From Firmicutes bacterium UBA3553 (GTDB lineage Bacteria; Bacillota; Clostridia; Tissierellales; Sedimentibacteraceae): a DNA stretch of 44,761 nucleotides. Positions 25,655-34,700 of the stretch are shown piece by piece. Positions within the stretch are counted from its first letter, which is position 1. Every line of letters starts with the position of its first letter. The position numbers and the translations under genes are program-made. The DNA is taken from assembly GCA_002381185.1 (NCBI GenBank), contig DFOA01000052.1, positions 1 through 44,761 of the forward strand, written 5' to 3'. The notes beneath the pieces were generated by a model. It did no database searches. It was not told the DNA's origin and saw only the letters and a program-made list of their open reading frames with translations.

Positions 25655-27581
25655 ACAAGAACATAAAGATCACAATCACGACCATGGTCGCGGACATGAG
25701 GACCATAATCACGGCGGGAAAACTGCTGTAATAATGTTTTTTATAGGATTGGCAGCATTTATTGGAGCATATTTTGTCGACAACGAAACCTTAAATATTG
25801 TACTAAACATAATTGCTCTGGTAACAGCGGGTTATCATATTATCATTGAAGGAGTGCTTGATACTTTCAAGCAATCGATTAAGTCCAAAAGGTTTAAGCC
25901 GAATATTCACTTGTTAATGACGTTAGCAGCTATTGGTGCTTTGATCATCCGGGAATATCATGAAGCATCCATGTTGATTCTGATTTTTGCCGGAGCTCAC
26001 TTTTTAGAAGAATATGCTGAAGGCAAAAGCAAAAAAGAAATTACAAATTTATTGAAACTTAATCCTACAAAAGCACGTTTGTTAAAAGAGGATGGCAGTG
26101 AAGAAGAGGTTGATGTTTCGGTGTTAAAGGTTGGAGACAGACTCCGTGTCTTAAACGGAGATCAGGTACCAACGGATGGAATTATTTTGACAGGTGAAAC
26201 TTCAATAGATCAGTCAGCTATTACAGGTGAGAGCATCCCGGTTGAAAAGAAGACTGGAGATAATGTTTTCGGTAGTACAATGAATGGATTGGGCAGTTTT
26301 ACAATGGAAGTTACAAAAGATTCAAGTGATACGGTGTTTTCGAAAATCCTGCAGCTGGTAAGTCAAACTCAATCAAACATTTCAAAAACAGCTGTAATGA
26401 TTAAAAGAATTGAACCTGTGTATGTAACAATAGTATTAATACTTGCACCAATTTTTTACTGGCTTGGCACATCAGTCTTTGCATGGAGCTCACAAGAAAG
26501 CTTTTATAGAACAATGGTATTTCTTATTGCTGCATCACCATGTGCATTAGCAGCAACAGATATTCCGGCGACATTATCTGCGATAAGTAACTTAGCTAAA
26601 CGTGGAGTATTGTTTAAAGGCGGTTCCTACCTTTCAAATCTGTCAGATTTAGGAGCAATTGCATTTGACAAGACAGGAACTTTAACTCAAGGTGAACCTG
26701 CTGTTACGGATATATTCTTTGATTCATCAGTTGGAGAAGATTCAAAACAAAACTATCTTGATATTATTGCTTCAATGGAAAAGAAATCAAATCACCCTCT
26801 TGCTGATGCCATTATAAAGCATCTTCCGGAAGCAAAAGATTTGGATCTTGATGTGGAAAATCTTGTAGGAACCGGTTTAGTTGCGAACTACAGTGGAACT
26901 GATTACAAAATTGGCAAGCCATCATCTTACAAAGCCGTTTCAAATGGGATTAAGCAACATACAGAAGAATATGAGAGCAACGGAAAAACTGTTGTATACT
27001 TTGGAGTAAATAATACTGTTGCAGCACTGGTCGCAATTCAAGATATTCCAAAAGAAACAGCGAAAAATGCAATTAAATATTTCCAGAATGAAAATATTCA
27101 CACAGTAATGATTACCGGAGATGCGGTTAAAACAGGGCAAGCTATAGGGAAATCTTTAGGGATTGACGAAGTAAAAGGAAATGTTCTGCCTGAAGATAAG
27201 TCACGTATCATAACTGAATTAAAAAATAAATACAATGTTGTGGCAATGGTTGGCGACGGCGTGAATGATGCTCCGGCGTTAGTTACGGCAGACATAGGTG
27301 TAGCCATGGGAGAAGGAACTGATATTGCAATTGATGTAGCGGATGCAGTCCTTATGAAAAATGACTTGAATCGACTTGCATATACACATAAAGTTGCTAA
27401 AAAACTGAGAAAAATTGTGTGGCAAAATATTGCGTTCTCAATGCTGGTCGTTGTTGCATTAATAACTATGAATATCATTGGAGTTATGAATATGTCGTTT
27501 GCTGTTTTAATACATGAAGGAAGTACATTGGTTGTTATTGTAAATGGATTAAGACTATTACGGAATACTTTCAGCTCTTAA
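25647..27581 (+). CDS. P1B-4-type heavy-metal efflux ATPase (ZosA/PfeT-like)
   Basis: A 644-residue P-type ATPase of the inner membrane. It begins with a His/Asp-rich metal-binding tail (residues 5-23) in place of a heavy-metal-associated domain. Key motifs: ITGES (about 193-197), SPC in the membrane (297-299), DKTGT (341-345, phosphorylated Asp), GDGVNDAP, and HEGST near residue 625 in the last membrane part. SPC together with HEGST marks the P1B-4 class, whose members export Fe(II), Co(II) or Zn(II), rather than the CPC-type Cd/Zn or Cu pumps. Co-transcribed with the ArsR-type repressor. Metal specificity is inference. Confidence 0.92.
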   Translation: MSKQEHKDHNHDHGRGHEDHNHGGKTAVIMFFIGLAAFIGAYFVDNETLNIVLNIIALVTAGYHIIIEGVLDTFKQSIKSKRFKPNIHLLMTLAAIGALIIREYHEASMLILIFAGAHFLEEYAEGKSKKEITNLLKLNPTKARLLKEDGSEEEVDVSVLKVGDRLRVLNGDQVPTDGIILTGETSIDQSAITGESIPVEKKTGDNVFGSTMNGLGSFTMEVTKDSSDTVFSKILQLVSQTQSNISKTAVMIKRIEPVYVTIVLILAPIFYWLGTSVFAWSSQESFYRTMVFLIAASPCALAATDIPATLSAISNLAKRGVLFKGGSYLSNLSDLGAIAFDKTGTLTQGEPAVTDIFFDSSVGEDSKQNYLDIIASMEKKSNHPLADAIIKHLPEAKDLDLDVENLVGTGLVANYSGTDYKIGKPSSYKAVSNGIKQHTEEYESNGKTVVYFGVNNTVAALVAIQDIPKETAKNAIKYFQNENIHTVMITGDAVKTGQAIGKSLGIDEVKGNVLPEDKSRIITELKNKYNVVAMVGDGVNDAPALVTADIGVAMGEGTDIAIDVADAVLMKNDLNRLAYTHKVAKKLRKIVWQNIAFSMLVVVALITMNIIGVMNMSFAVLIHEGSTLVVIVNGLRLLRNTFSS

Positions 27582-27643
27582 CTAAACAACCGATTTAATA
27601 TAAGAAATAAATTTACTGTATTTATCAATTGAATAAAATATCC

Positions 27644-27679
27644 AAAAAGCACTAAGATGTTAGATTTTAGTGCTTTTTT
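27644..27679 (+). terminator. Rho-independent terminator
   Basis: AAAAAGCACTAA (27644-27655) pairs with TTAGTGCTTTTTT (27667-27679). Ends the efflux operon. Confidence 0.88.
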
Positions 27680-27699
27680 GTTTTCAGAAAGGAGAAGAC

Positions 27700-27921
27700 A
27701 TGTTAATAAAATATAAGAAAAACAAAAGAATTGCTTGTTACGATTCTGATAGCCTTGTATCTGGTAACAAGGCTAAGGTAGAACCACGACCACACGGACC
27801 ATTTTTAAGTTGTGGAGATTGCACGTATCCTTCTCATGGCTTTATGTGCTATAGCTCAGAGGGAGACTGTCTAAGAACCTATATGAAAAAAATAAATCAG
27901 AGAAAGGAGAAAATAGAATGA
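27700..27921 (+). CDS. Small Cys-containing protein, unidentified
   Basis: A 73-residue protein; GGAGAAG precedes the ATG at 27700. It has a conserved-looking core with CGDC and a downstream Cys pair (PHGPFLSCGDC, SHGFMCY, GDCLRTYM), possibly a small zinc-binding fold. The next tiny gene overlaps its stop by 4 bp (ATGA). Function unknown; marks the return to element backbone genes after the metal cargo. Confidence 0.6.
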   Translation: MLIKYKKNKRIACYDSDSLVSGNKAKVEPRPHGPFLSCGDCTYPSHGFMCYSSEGDCLRTYMKKINQRKEKIE

Positions 27922-28043
27922 TATATGCTTTGTTTTCAAATCAGCGGACAGACCTACCACCATTCTCTGTATGGTTAGTCAATGGGCTGGCACAGCATAT
28001 TAAACAACTGCATGATAAGGGAAATATTCTGCCTATAGAGTAA
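27918..28043 (+). CDS. Very small protein (41 residues)
   Basis: ATG overlaps the preceding stop (ATGA), with AAAGGAG about 8 bp upstream, and its stop TAA overlaps the next ATG (TAATG). This tight coupling on both sides supports translation. The peptide has an amphipathic middle (PFSVWLVNGLAQHIKQLHDK). No family recognised. Confidence 0.5.
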   Translation: MIYALFSNQRTDLPPFSVWLVNGLAQHIKQLHDKGNILPIE

Positions 28044-28297
28044 TGATAAATGCTAAATTTGAGGATATTAGCCTTGAAGATGCTCTTAACCTATCCTATC
28101 AAACTGAGACACTTTCTGTTATTAGGGAAGCAACTACAACTGCAGATTATGTACGGCACATACTCTCGAAATATTGCATCGAATGTGAAAAGGATTTATT
28201 TGAAAGTGCTGATTTGTATCATTATGGCAAAAAGCTTATAGAGGAAAAAGGTGCAGTGCTTACAGAGTATGGTGTTCTGTGGTCACTGACTGGCTAA
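28043..28297 (+). CDS. Small unidentified protein
   Basis: An 84-residue protein whose start overlaps the stop of the preceding tiny gene by 1 bp. Mostly helical with a central CIEC pair (YCIECEKDLF). No family recognised. Confidence 0.5.
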   Translation: MINAKFEDISLEDALNLSYQTETLSVIREATTTADYVRHILSKYCIECEKDLFESADLYHYGKKLIEEKGAVLTEYGVLWSLTG

Positions 28298-28429
28298 ACT
28301 ATGGATCAATATCTTCAACTCCTGACCATAATTAGGTATGGAAATGAAATAACAAATTCTTTATTAATCTTTATATAGCTTTCTGTCAACATCTGTGGCA
28401 TTGTGTTGTACTTGAAGGAGGTGCATATA

Positions 28430-28717
28430 ATGGAGTCATGGAAGGAATCTCTGCAAGTTGCATTGAACGAAAGATTTGATTCGGCATTTGCCGAGCTGAC
28501 AGAATCTAATGCCGATGTTCAGAAAGCTGTAAAGCAACAGTTGGATACATCAGCTTTAGTAAAGAATCATCCGAAATATGATGATGAGCTGAAACAGATG
28601 GTGGACTCATACTTTGAAGCAGTGCAGCTTTTATTAGGCGAGTACAGCCGACATTTATACATCCAAGGAGCCAAGGACTGTGTGACAGTACTAAGGGAGC
28701 TTGGCGTAATTAAGTAG
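28430..28717 (+). CDS. Small conserved element protein, unidentified
   Basis: A 95-residue helical protein with a strong AAGGAGGTG ribosome site before the ATG. The C-terminal LYIQGAKDCVTVLRELGVIK segment is typical of small proteins on clostridial elements, but I cannot name the family. A terminator overlaps its stop. Confidence 0.6.
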   Translation: MESWKESLQVALNERFDSAFAELTESNADVQKAVKQQLDTSALVKNHPKYDDELKQMVDSYFEAVQLLLGEYSRHLYIQGAKDCVTVLRELGVIK

Positions 28718-28745
28718 TACAGGCAATGATGTCTGTGCTTTTTTA
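28716..28745 (+). terminator. Rho-independent terminator
   Basis: AGTACAG (28716-28722) pairs with CTGTGCT (28733-28739), then TTTTTT. Its first base overlaps the stop codon of the preceding gene. Confidence 0.75.
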
Positions 28746-28760
28746 GACTCTATAATTAAA

Positions 28761-28801
28761 ACAAGGCCGTTTCCCCAGACAGGAAGCGGTCCTGTTTTTT
28801 G
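28761..28801 (+). terminator. Second terminator or attenuator
   Basis: ACAAGGCCGTTTCC (28761-28774) pairs with GGAAGCGGTCCTGT (28782-28795; one bulge-like mismatch), followed by TTTTTT. It lies between the first terminator and the next gene (28855), so it could be a leader attenuator of that gene or a back-up terminator. Confidence 0.75.
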
Positions 28802-28854
28802 TGAACTTTTGCTATGCCTTTCTTTTGAGGGAAACGACCCGAAAGGAGGCAAAG

Positions 28855-29190
28855 ATGCTAAAGGAGCAACTTGCAAAATATCTGTACCGCTACCACCATG
28901 GTGCAGAAAATGCTGCTATAAGCAAGACATTGGAAAGTGAACTTAATATTTCAAGTCGTGAGCTGCGTGACCTTGTTAATGCACTTCGGTGTGACGGTAT
29001 ACCTATTGCCAGCGACCAAAGCGGATATTATTATGCAAAAACAGAGAAGGAAGTGCGAATGACCATCCGGCATATGAAAAATCGTATTGTCGGAATAAAT
29101 ACTGCTATTTCCGGTCTGAAGCGTTCTCTCACGGCATTTGATGATACGCAGCAGATGCGCTTACCATTGGAGGGAGGTGATGACCTCTGA
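28855..29190 (+). CDS. Putative winged-helix DNA-binding protein
   Basis: A 111-residue protein; AAAGGAGG precedes the ATG at 28855. Residues about 5-60 have the pattern of a winged helix: LAKYLYRYHHG, then KTLESELNISSRELRDLVNALR (recognition helix) and a wing ending in SGYYYA. The remaining helix may dimerise. It lies directly before the methyltransferase; such small winged-helix proteins precede D12 methylases in many clostridial elements, and it may regulate the downstream operon. Confidence 0.6.
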   Translation: MLKEQLAKYLYRYHHGAENAAISKTLESELNISSRELRDLVNALRCDGIPIASDQSGYYYAKTEKEVRMTIRHMKNRIVGINTAISGLKRSLTAFDDTQQMRLPLEGGDDL

Positions 29191-29198
29191 ATAGTTTT

Positions 29199-30029
29199 AT
29201 GTCGTGGATCGGTGGAAAGAAAGCTCTGCGTGATCTGATTGTTACCCTATTTCCTCTCTACTATGAAAGGTACATTGAGGTTTTCGGAGGTGGAGGCTGG
29301 GTGCTGTTTCACAAACCACCCGGAAATGACTTTGAAGTCTACAACGATTTTAACGGCTTGCTGGTCAATCTATATCGTTGCGTACGGGAAAAACCTCAAG
29401 AGCTAATTAATGCCCTTTCATATTGTCTCAATTCCCGTGAGGATTTTGAGATTGTAAGAAATGCCCTTTCACGTGATAGTCCCGCTTCCGATGTACAAAA
29501 GGCGGCATGGTTCTATCAGCTGATTCGATATAGCTATGCATCGGGGTTAACCAGCTTTGGAAGTCAGCCACATGATATGCGCAGCAATTTTCCTATTATT
29601 GAGCAGGCCCACAGAAGGCTTGCTAAGGTGGTTGTTGAAAACAAGGATTTTGAGAAACTGATTAAGCAGTATGACCGCCCTGTAAGCTTTTTCTATTGTG
29701 ATCCTCCATACTACATGACAGAAGGATACTACAAAAATGTCGGTGAAGAGGGCTTTACAGAAAGAGACCATATTCGTTTGAGAGATATACTGATGCAGAT
29801 AGAGGGCAAATTTCTGCTTTCATATAATGACTGCGAATTCATAAGAAATCTATATTATGCTCCAAATATTCAGGTAGAAGCCTTTACGAGGATAAATAAT
29901 ATCAAGCAGCGTTATGATAATGGGGCGCAGTTTCCTGAAATCCTTATAGCCAATTATGATATGCATGAAAGAGAGAAAAATGCTCCGTCTCAGCTTAATC
30001 TGTTTGACGAGAGCAATATTAATATTTAG
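29199..30029 (+). CDS. D12-class N6-adenine DNA methyltransferase
   Basis: A 276-residue Dam-type enzyme that transfers a methyl group from SAM to adenine. WIGGKKALRD and FGGGGW (29-34) form the SAM pocket; DPPYY (168-172) is the catalytic motif. No restriction partner lies next to it, so it probably protects the element from host restriction or marks its DNA. The ATG used here has no ribosome site at normal spacing; GGGAGGTGA (29172-29180) instead fits a CTG at 29187, which would add MNSF. The upstream gene ends at 29190, so the two overlap if CTG is used. Confidence 0.92.
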   Translation: MSWIGGKKALRDLIVTLFPLYYERYIEVFGGGGWVLFHKPPGNDFEVYNDFNGLLVNLYRCVREKPQELINALSYCLNSREDFEIVRNALSRDSPASDVQKAAWFYQLIRYSYASGLTSFGSQPHDMRSNFPIIEQAHRRLAKVVVENKDFEKLIKQYDRPVSFFYCDPPYYMTEGYYKNVGEEGFTERDHIRLRDILMQIEGKFLLSYNDCEFIRNLYYAPNIQVEAFTRINNIKQRYDNGAQFPEILIANYDMHEREKNAPSQLNLFDESNINI

Positions 30030-30042
30030 GAGGATCAATATA

Positions 30043-30489
30043 ATGAAATCAAAAAAGAATAGTCATACCGTTATTCTTCCCGACTATGCATGCGAGAAGG
30101 CAGGCTTCACAGCGGAAGATACATTGGAGCTTTATATTACCAATGGCATACTTGTACTATTTAAAGACAATATGACTGCAATGGATATGGCTAATACAAT
30201 TGATAGCCTTAGTATCCTGGCATCAGACCTTATTGTAGAACTCACCGCTGCTTGCGGGATTTGCGATAATTGCTTCGGCGATGAGTCGGAGGAAGCAGAT
30301 ATTCCGTTATGTGATAAGTTAGTAGATTTTTCAGATGAAATAGGTGAAATTACAGTTAAGGAAGCTGAAGCTAAACAGGGTGTATGTGATGTGCCTGAAG
30401 GAATATTGACAGTGCTGGCAGCATCAGGTGCATGCCTTGCAAAATTAGATGATCTGATTGTGTCAAACAGTATCATCTATGGAAATTAA
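30043..30489 (+). CDS. Unidentified element protein with an AbrB-like N-terminus
   Basis: A 148-residue protein; AGGAGG precedes the ATG at 30043. The first ~45 residues (HTVILPDYACEKAGFTAEDTLE, then ITNGILVLFKD) suggest a swapped-hairpin AbrB/SpoVT-like fold, which is tentative. The middle has CGICDNC (CxxCxxC) followed by an acidic region, possibly a zinc site. Function unknown. Confidence 0.45.
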   Translation: MKSKKNSHTVILPDYACEKAGFTAEDTLELYITNGILVLFKDNMTAMDMANTIDSLSILASDLIVELTAACGICDNCFGDESEEADIPLCDKLVDFSDEIGEITVKEAEAKQGVCDVPEGILTVLAASGACLAKLDDLIVSNSIIYGN

Positions 30490-30490
30490 T

Positions 30491-30518
30491 CCTCCCATAT
30501 ATTTGATAAGTGAGGAGG
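30491..30518 (+). promoter_or_regulatory. Small hairpin over a ribosome site
   Basis: CCTCCCA (30491-30497), just after the upstream stop codon, can pair with TG-A-GGAGG (30511-30518), the ribosome site of the YodL-domain gene. The stem is short with one bulge. Confidence 0.35.
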
Positions 30519-30525
30519 TGAAGTT

Positions 30526-31080
30526 ATGCAGGATATTTCCTTAAAAAACGGCTTGATTACCTATTATGGAAATCCGGCGGGCTATGCAGAAAAAGAAAAA
30601 GCTGTGGTAGACAAAATTTTTCAGAACGAGGAATTGTCTCAGTGGCTAAAAAGCCGTTCGTTAACTCCTATATGGATGGATGGTGTTATGGAGAGGCTCG
30701 TTGCAGGTGGACAAATAACTGGTGCGGAGGTATCTGCTCCACTTAAGAATGTACGCATCTGGCAGCTTAAACCGGAGACGGATGTCCGAATGAAATTTAT
30801 CAGTCTTGATGACATGGTAAGAGAATTTGGTGAACCTGAACGGAAAAATTACTGCGTTGTATATGACGGACAGCTTGGAACAAATGACCTCGAGGCTATT
30901 TATGCAAGGTTCAATATGGATCATCCGCCAGGCTTCACAGGGCATTCTCTGTCCATGTCTGATGTGGTGGAGCTATATGACGAAAATTCCAGTGAATACC
31001 ACTTTTGTGACCGTTTCAGATTTCAAGAGATAGACTTTGAACCGAAACAACAGAATCAAGATATGAATATGATAATGTAG
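30526..31080 (+). CDS. YodL-domain protein
   Basis: A 184-residue protein; GAGGAGGTG precedes the ATG. Residues about 105-150 (CVVYDGQLGTNDLEAIYARFN, then HPPGFTGHSLSMSDVVELYD) match the YodL domain, which in larger clostridial element proteins accompanies helicase/methylase polyproteins. Here it is free-standing. Role unknown. Confidence 0.72.
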   Translation: MQDISLKNGLITYYGNPAGYAEKEKAVVDKIFQNEELSQWLKSRSLTPIWMDGVMERLVAGGQITGAEVSAPLKNVRIWQLKPETDVRMKFISLDDMVREFGEPERKNYCVVYDGQLGTNDLEAIYARFNMDHPPGFTGHSLSMSDVVELYDENSSEYHFCDRFRFQEIDFEPKQQNQDMNMIM

Positions 31081-31134
31081 GCAGTTCTTAACTGTCTTTA
31101 TTATGCCTAAAAACAAAATTTATGGAGGTACAAA

Positions 31135-31386
31135 ATGAAGCATATTACACACAAGGTAAGGAAATTTACAAAGCATATGGAGAGTAAGGCGCGCTCTGCA
31201 ATGCTGAAAACTAAACAAATTCTTTCCGGGAATTCAGGGGAGGGATATGTGGATACAGCCGTTAAAATTTTGATGTCGGTTGTTATAGGTGCATTAGTGC
31301 TGGCCGGATTATACACACTGTTTGGTGAAACAGTTCTGCCGACCTTGACTCAAAGAATAAAGGAAATGTTTAATTACGGAGGTTGA
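31135..31386 (+). CDS. Small pilin-like membrane protein (DUF6133-like)
   Basis: An 83-residue protein with a basic N-terminus (about 30 residues) followed by SGEGYVDTAVKIL and one long hydrophobic segment (about 44-63). The G-E-G-Y-V-D start of the hydrophobic helix resembles a prepilin processing site with an acidic residue at +5 (G35 cut, D40), and the same motif occurs in the TadE-like protein at 41949-42344. I read it as a candidate pilin-like subunit handled by the prepilin peptidase encoded downstream; DUF6133 is from memory. TATGGAGG precedes the ATG. Confidence 0.6.
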   Translation: MKHITHKVRKFTKHMESKARSAMLKTKQILSGNSGEGYVDTAVKILMSVVIGALVLAGLYTLFGETVLPTLTQRIKEMFNYGG

Positions 31387-31403
31387 TGGAAAGGAGAAAA
31401 CCA

Positions 31404-31760
31404 ATGCCTAAAAATACAATACAAAAGCCCCCGAAGTATGAAGTTAAAATTCACTCCATACACCCGGAGGGTACGCTTAAAGCCAATGCATCAGTCAATA
31501 TTTACGGTGATTTTGCCGTGAGAGGAATCAAAATCATGGAAGGCTCAAAAGGGCTGTTTGTTTCTATGCCAAGCTATAAGGCTGGAAACGGAGAATACAA
31601 GGACATATGCTTTCCATGCACAAAAGAGGCAAGAATAGAGTTTGACAAGACAGTCATCGGTGCCTATCAGCAGGTGCTAAGCCAAGGTCAGGCAGCCGCA
31701 CAGAAACAGGAATCTTCCGGACAGCAGGAACAGGGTCAGCCTGTTATGGGCGGAATGTAG
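31404..31760 (+). CDS. SpoVG-family protein
   Basis: A 118-residue protein; AAAGGAG precedes the ATG at 31404. YEVKIHSIHPEGTLKANASV, then DFAVRGIKIMEGSKGLFVSM and CFPCTKEARIEF are the SpoVG signature. SpoVG proteins are small DNA/RNA-binding regulators. On mobile elements they are frequent and usually ahead of transfer genes. The C-terminal tail is Gln/Ala-rich and disordered. Confidence 0.88.
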   Translation: MPKNTIQKPPKYEVKIHSIHPEGTLKANASVNIYGDFAVRGIKIMEGSKGLFVSMPSYKAGNGEYKDICFPCTKEARIEFDKTVIGAYQQVLSQGQAAAQKQESSGQQEQGQPVMGGM

Positions 31761-31769
31761 GAGGTAGAT

Positions 31770-34700
31770 ATGATAAGCGTGAAAATGAAAAGAACATTAA
31801 GTATGTTTCTTGTGGTCTGCATTATTTTTTCAATGATTACTGTTAATGCATACGCGGATAATCAGTATTTTGATGACGCAAATGGTCATTGGGCGGAGGA
31901 ATCCATTCTAATACTTGCAGATAAGGAGATTATAACCGGTTATCCCGACGGTCTGGTACATCCCGATGAAATCATTACAAGAGGTGAGTTTGCAGCCTTG
32001 ATTGCAAGGTTAATGGAGCTTGAGGAAAAAGGTGAAGATGAAGTCAGTATTCATTTCACGGATATTAACGACCATTGGTCAGAGCAATATGTGGATAAGC
32101 TCATCGCCGCAGGAGTTATACAAAACGATGATTTTGGCAGGAAGCTTATGCCTGACAAACCTATAACCAGAATAGAGATGATTCGTATGCTTGTAAGAGC
32201 CATCGGCAAGGGTGAGCATGATGAATCCTGTTCTTGTATTACAGGTTTTTCAGATGACGGAGAACTTGATAAAGGAGATAGAGCCAGTATTTGTACAGGA
32301 AAAAAATACGGTATTGTCGAAGGATATCCGGATGGTACAGTAAAGCCACATGGAAAAGCCACCCGTGCAGAAGCCTTTGAAATGCTGGTAAAAGCGTATA
32401 AGGCAAAGGATCAGATAAAAAAAGAAGAACCGCCGGTGATTGCCAATCCGGAAGATGAGCCGCCCGGCTCAAATAACGGAGGAAGCTCTCCGGCACCGCA
32501 GTTTAGTTTTATATTACCTGAAACCGCCTATACTGTAGATGAAATAGAGATTAAGCCGGAAAGCCGCTATGTGAGAAGCGTTACATGGTCAGCTTTAAAA
32601 AACGGACTTCCCGCAGAACTCGCCGAGCTTATAGACGGTGATTTGAATTTAGAGGGCGGTAGGATAAAATTCATTCAGTCCGGCGACATTACTCTTATTG
32701 CCACAGCAAAAAACAGCCGTGGTGTTACGGTGATCCATGAACAGGTAATCAGCATATATCCGGTGATAACAGCCGACTTCACATTACCGAAAACCGCCCA
32801 CTCTGACACGGCAGTTGCTGTGGAGCTTTCTACTGAAAATCTTGGTATTAATTTGGTGGTGTGGTCTCTTCAAAAAGAAGGAGCTGCCGCAGATATGGAC
32901 CGGGATATCATTGGTGAGCTGGACTCCACAGGTGGTATGGTGATGTTCAAAGAAAAAGGAAGATATACTCTGGTAGCCACAATTACAGATGAGCTTGGTA
33001 AAATAATAACTGCACAGAGCAGTATAGAAATCTATCCTGTAGCAGAGGTAAAGCTTACATTGCCTGCGGTCTCTCATACTGACAAAATTATCAATCTACA
33101 AACAGAAACAAAGGAAACGGATGGTTTATCTTTGACCTATACATTAACCAGAAATAGTGAATCTGCGGAGATAGATGAATTTATCGAAGGAGAAGTCTAT
33201 GATGGCAGAATTCGCTTCAGGGAAAAGGGTGTGTACGTGCTGTCTGCTTCTGTTATTGATGAAACAGGCAGAGCTTTTGCCGATACTGCAGACATCACTG
33301 TCTATCCTGTTGGTTCTGCAGGATTCTATCTGCCTGAAATATTCCACACTGACAAAACAGTTATGGTGGAAGCAGTGTTCGGCGAAATAGGAAATCATAT
33401 TGCCAAATGGTCACTGCTGCATGAAGGTAAGGAAGTGCTCCTTGACGATGTGGCGGAGGGTATGCTTGATAACAGCGGCGGCAAGCTGAAGTTCAAATAT
33501 AAGGGGAGCTATGTACTGAAAGCGGAGTTCACTGATGATGGCGGCAGAAGCTATAATTATGAGCAGGGTTTTAAGGTTTATCCTGTGCCTGCTGTAAGCT
33601 ACAATCTGCCAGAGTACGCTCATACAGACACCGATATTTCGGTTGTAGCTGAAACTGATGATTTAGATAACCTTAATATAGAATGGCTGGTAGACAATAC
33701 CTTTGGTTTTCAGGATTGGCCGACCTATGTGGAGGGCAGGCTTACAAATGACGGTGGCACAATCAACTTCAAGAGAGCCGGTATTTATGAACTAGTAGCA
33801 AGAATCACTGATGAAACGGGCAGGGTGTTTTTGTATGAAAGCAAGGACAAGTGTGAGGTGCTCCCCGTATTGAACATTGATTTTGAGCTTCCAACCTTTG
33901 CTTATACCGATACTGCAATTGACCTGCGAACACATGGAAACAATAATGTACTGCCGGTTGAGTGGTCTGTAAGTAAGAATGGTGAGAGTATTCCTCTTTC
34001 TGAAGCATTTGTGGGAAGCCTTACGGTGCAAGGAGGAAAAATTACCTTCCTGAGTGATGGTGAGTATGTTCTTACAGCAGCCATGACCGATTATCTGAAG
34101 CGTAATTATTCCCATAATGAAAGTATTCGAATCCTGCCTGTGGTGCAATATGCATTCACAATGCCGCAGACTGTTCATTACGGTTCAGAGTTTGACGTTA
34201 CTACAAGAGATGTTCAGCATATCGGTAATTACTTCGTAGCATGGACGCTTCAAAAGAACGGTAATACTTCAATATATCAGGGAACGCTGGACAATGACGG
34301 AGGTAAAATTAATATCAGAGATACCGGTAACTTTATTCTCACTTCCTCTGTTACTGATAGTGAGGGACGTGTAGCAACCCATTCAGAGAGTATAGCTGTG
34401 ACCAACACTGAGCCTAATGCTCCTGTTGTAACGACAGTTTCCACTCGTACGGTAAAGGATGGAAGGTTTCTCGTAAATATTACTGCCAGTGCTGACGATC
34501 CCGATGGAGATACGGTGACCTTAGAGTATGATGGAACTACAATTGACAGCTACTACTCACCGGGTACCTATACCATTCGTGTCAGGGCAAAGGATATAGC
34601 CGGGGCTTATTCACCATGGACAGAGAAAGTCTTCACCGTTACCAATACTGCTCCTGCTGTTACTTTGACAGCAGAGCCAACCCGCACGGCAAAGGACGGC

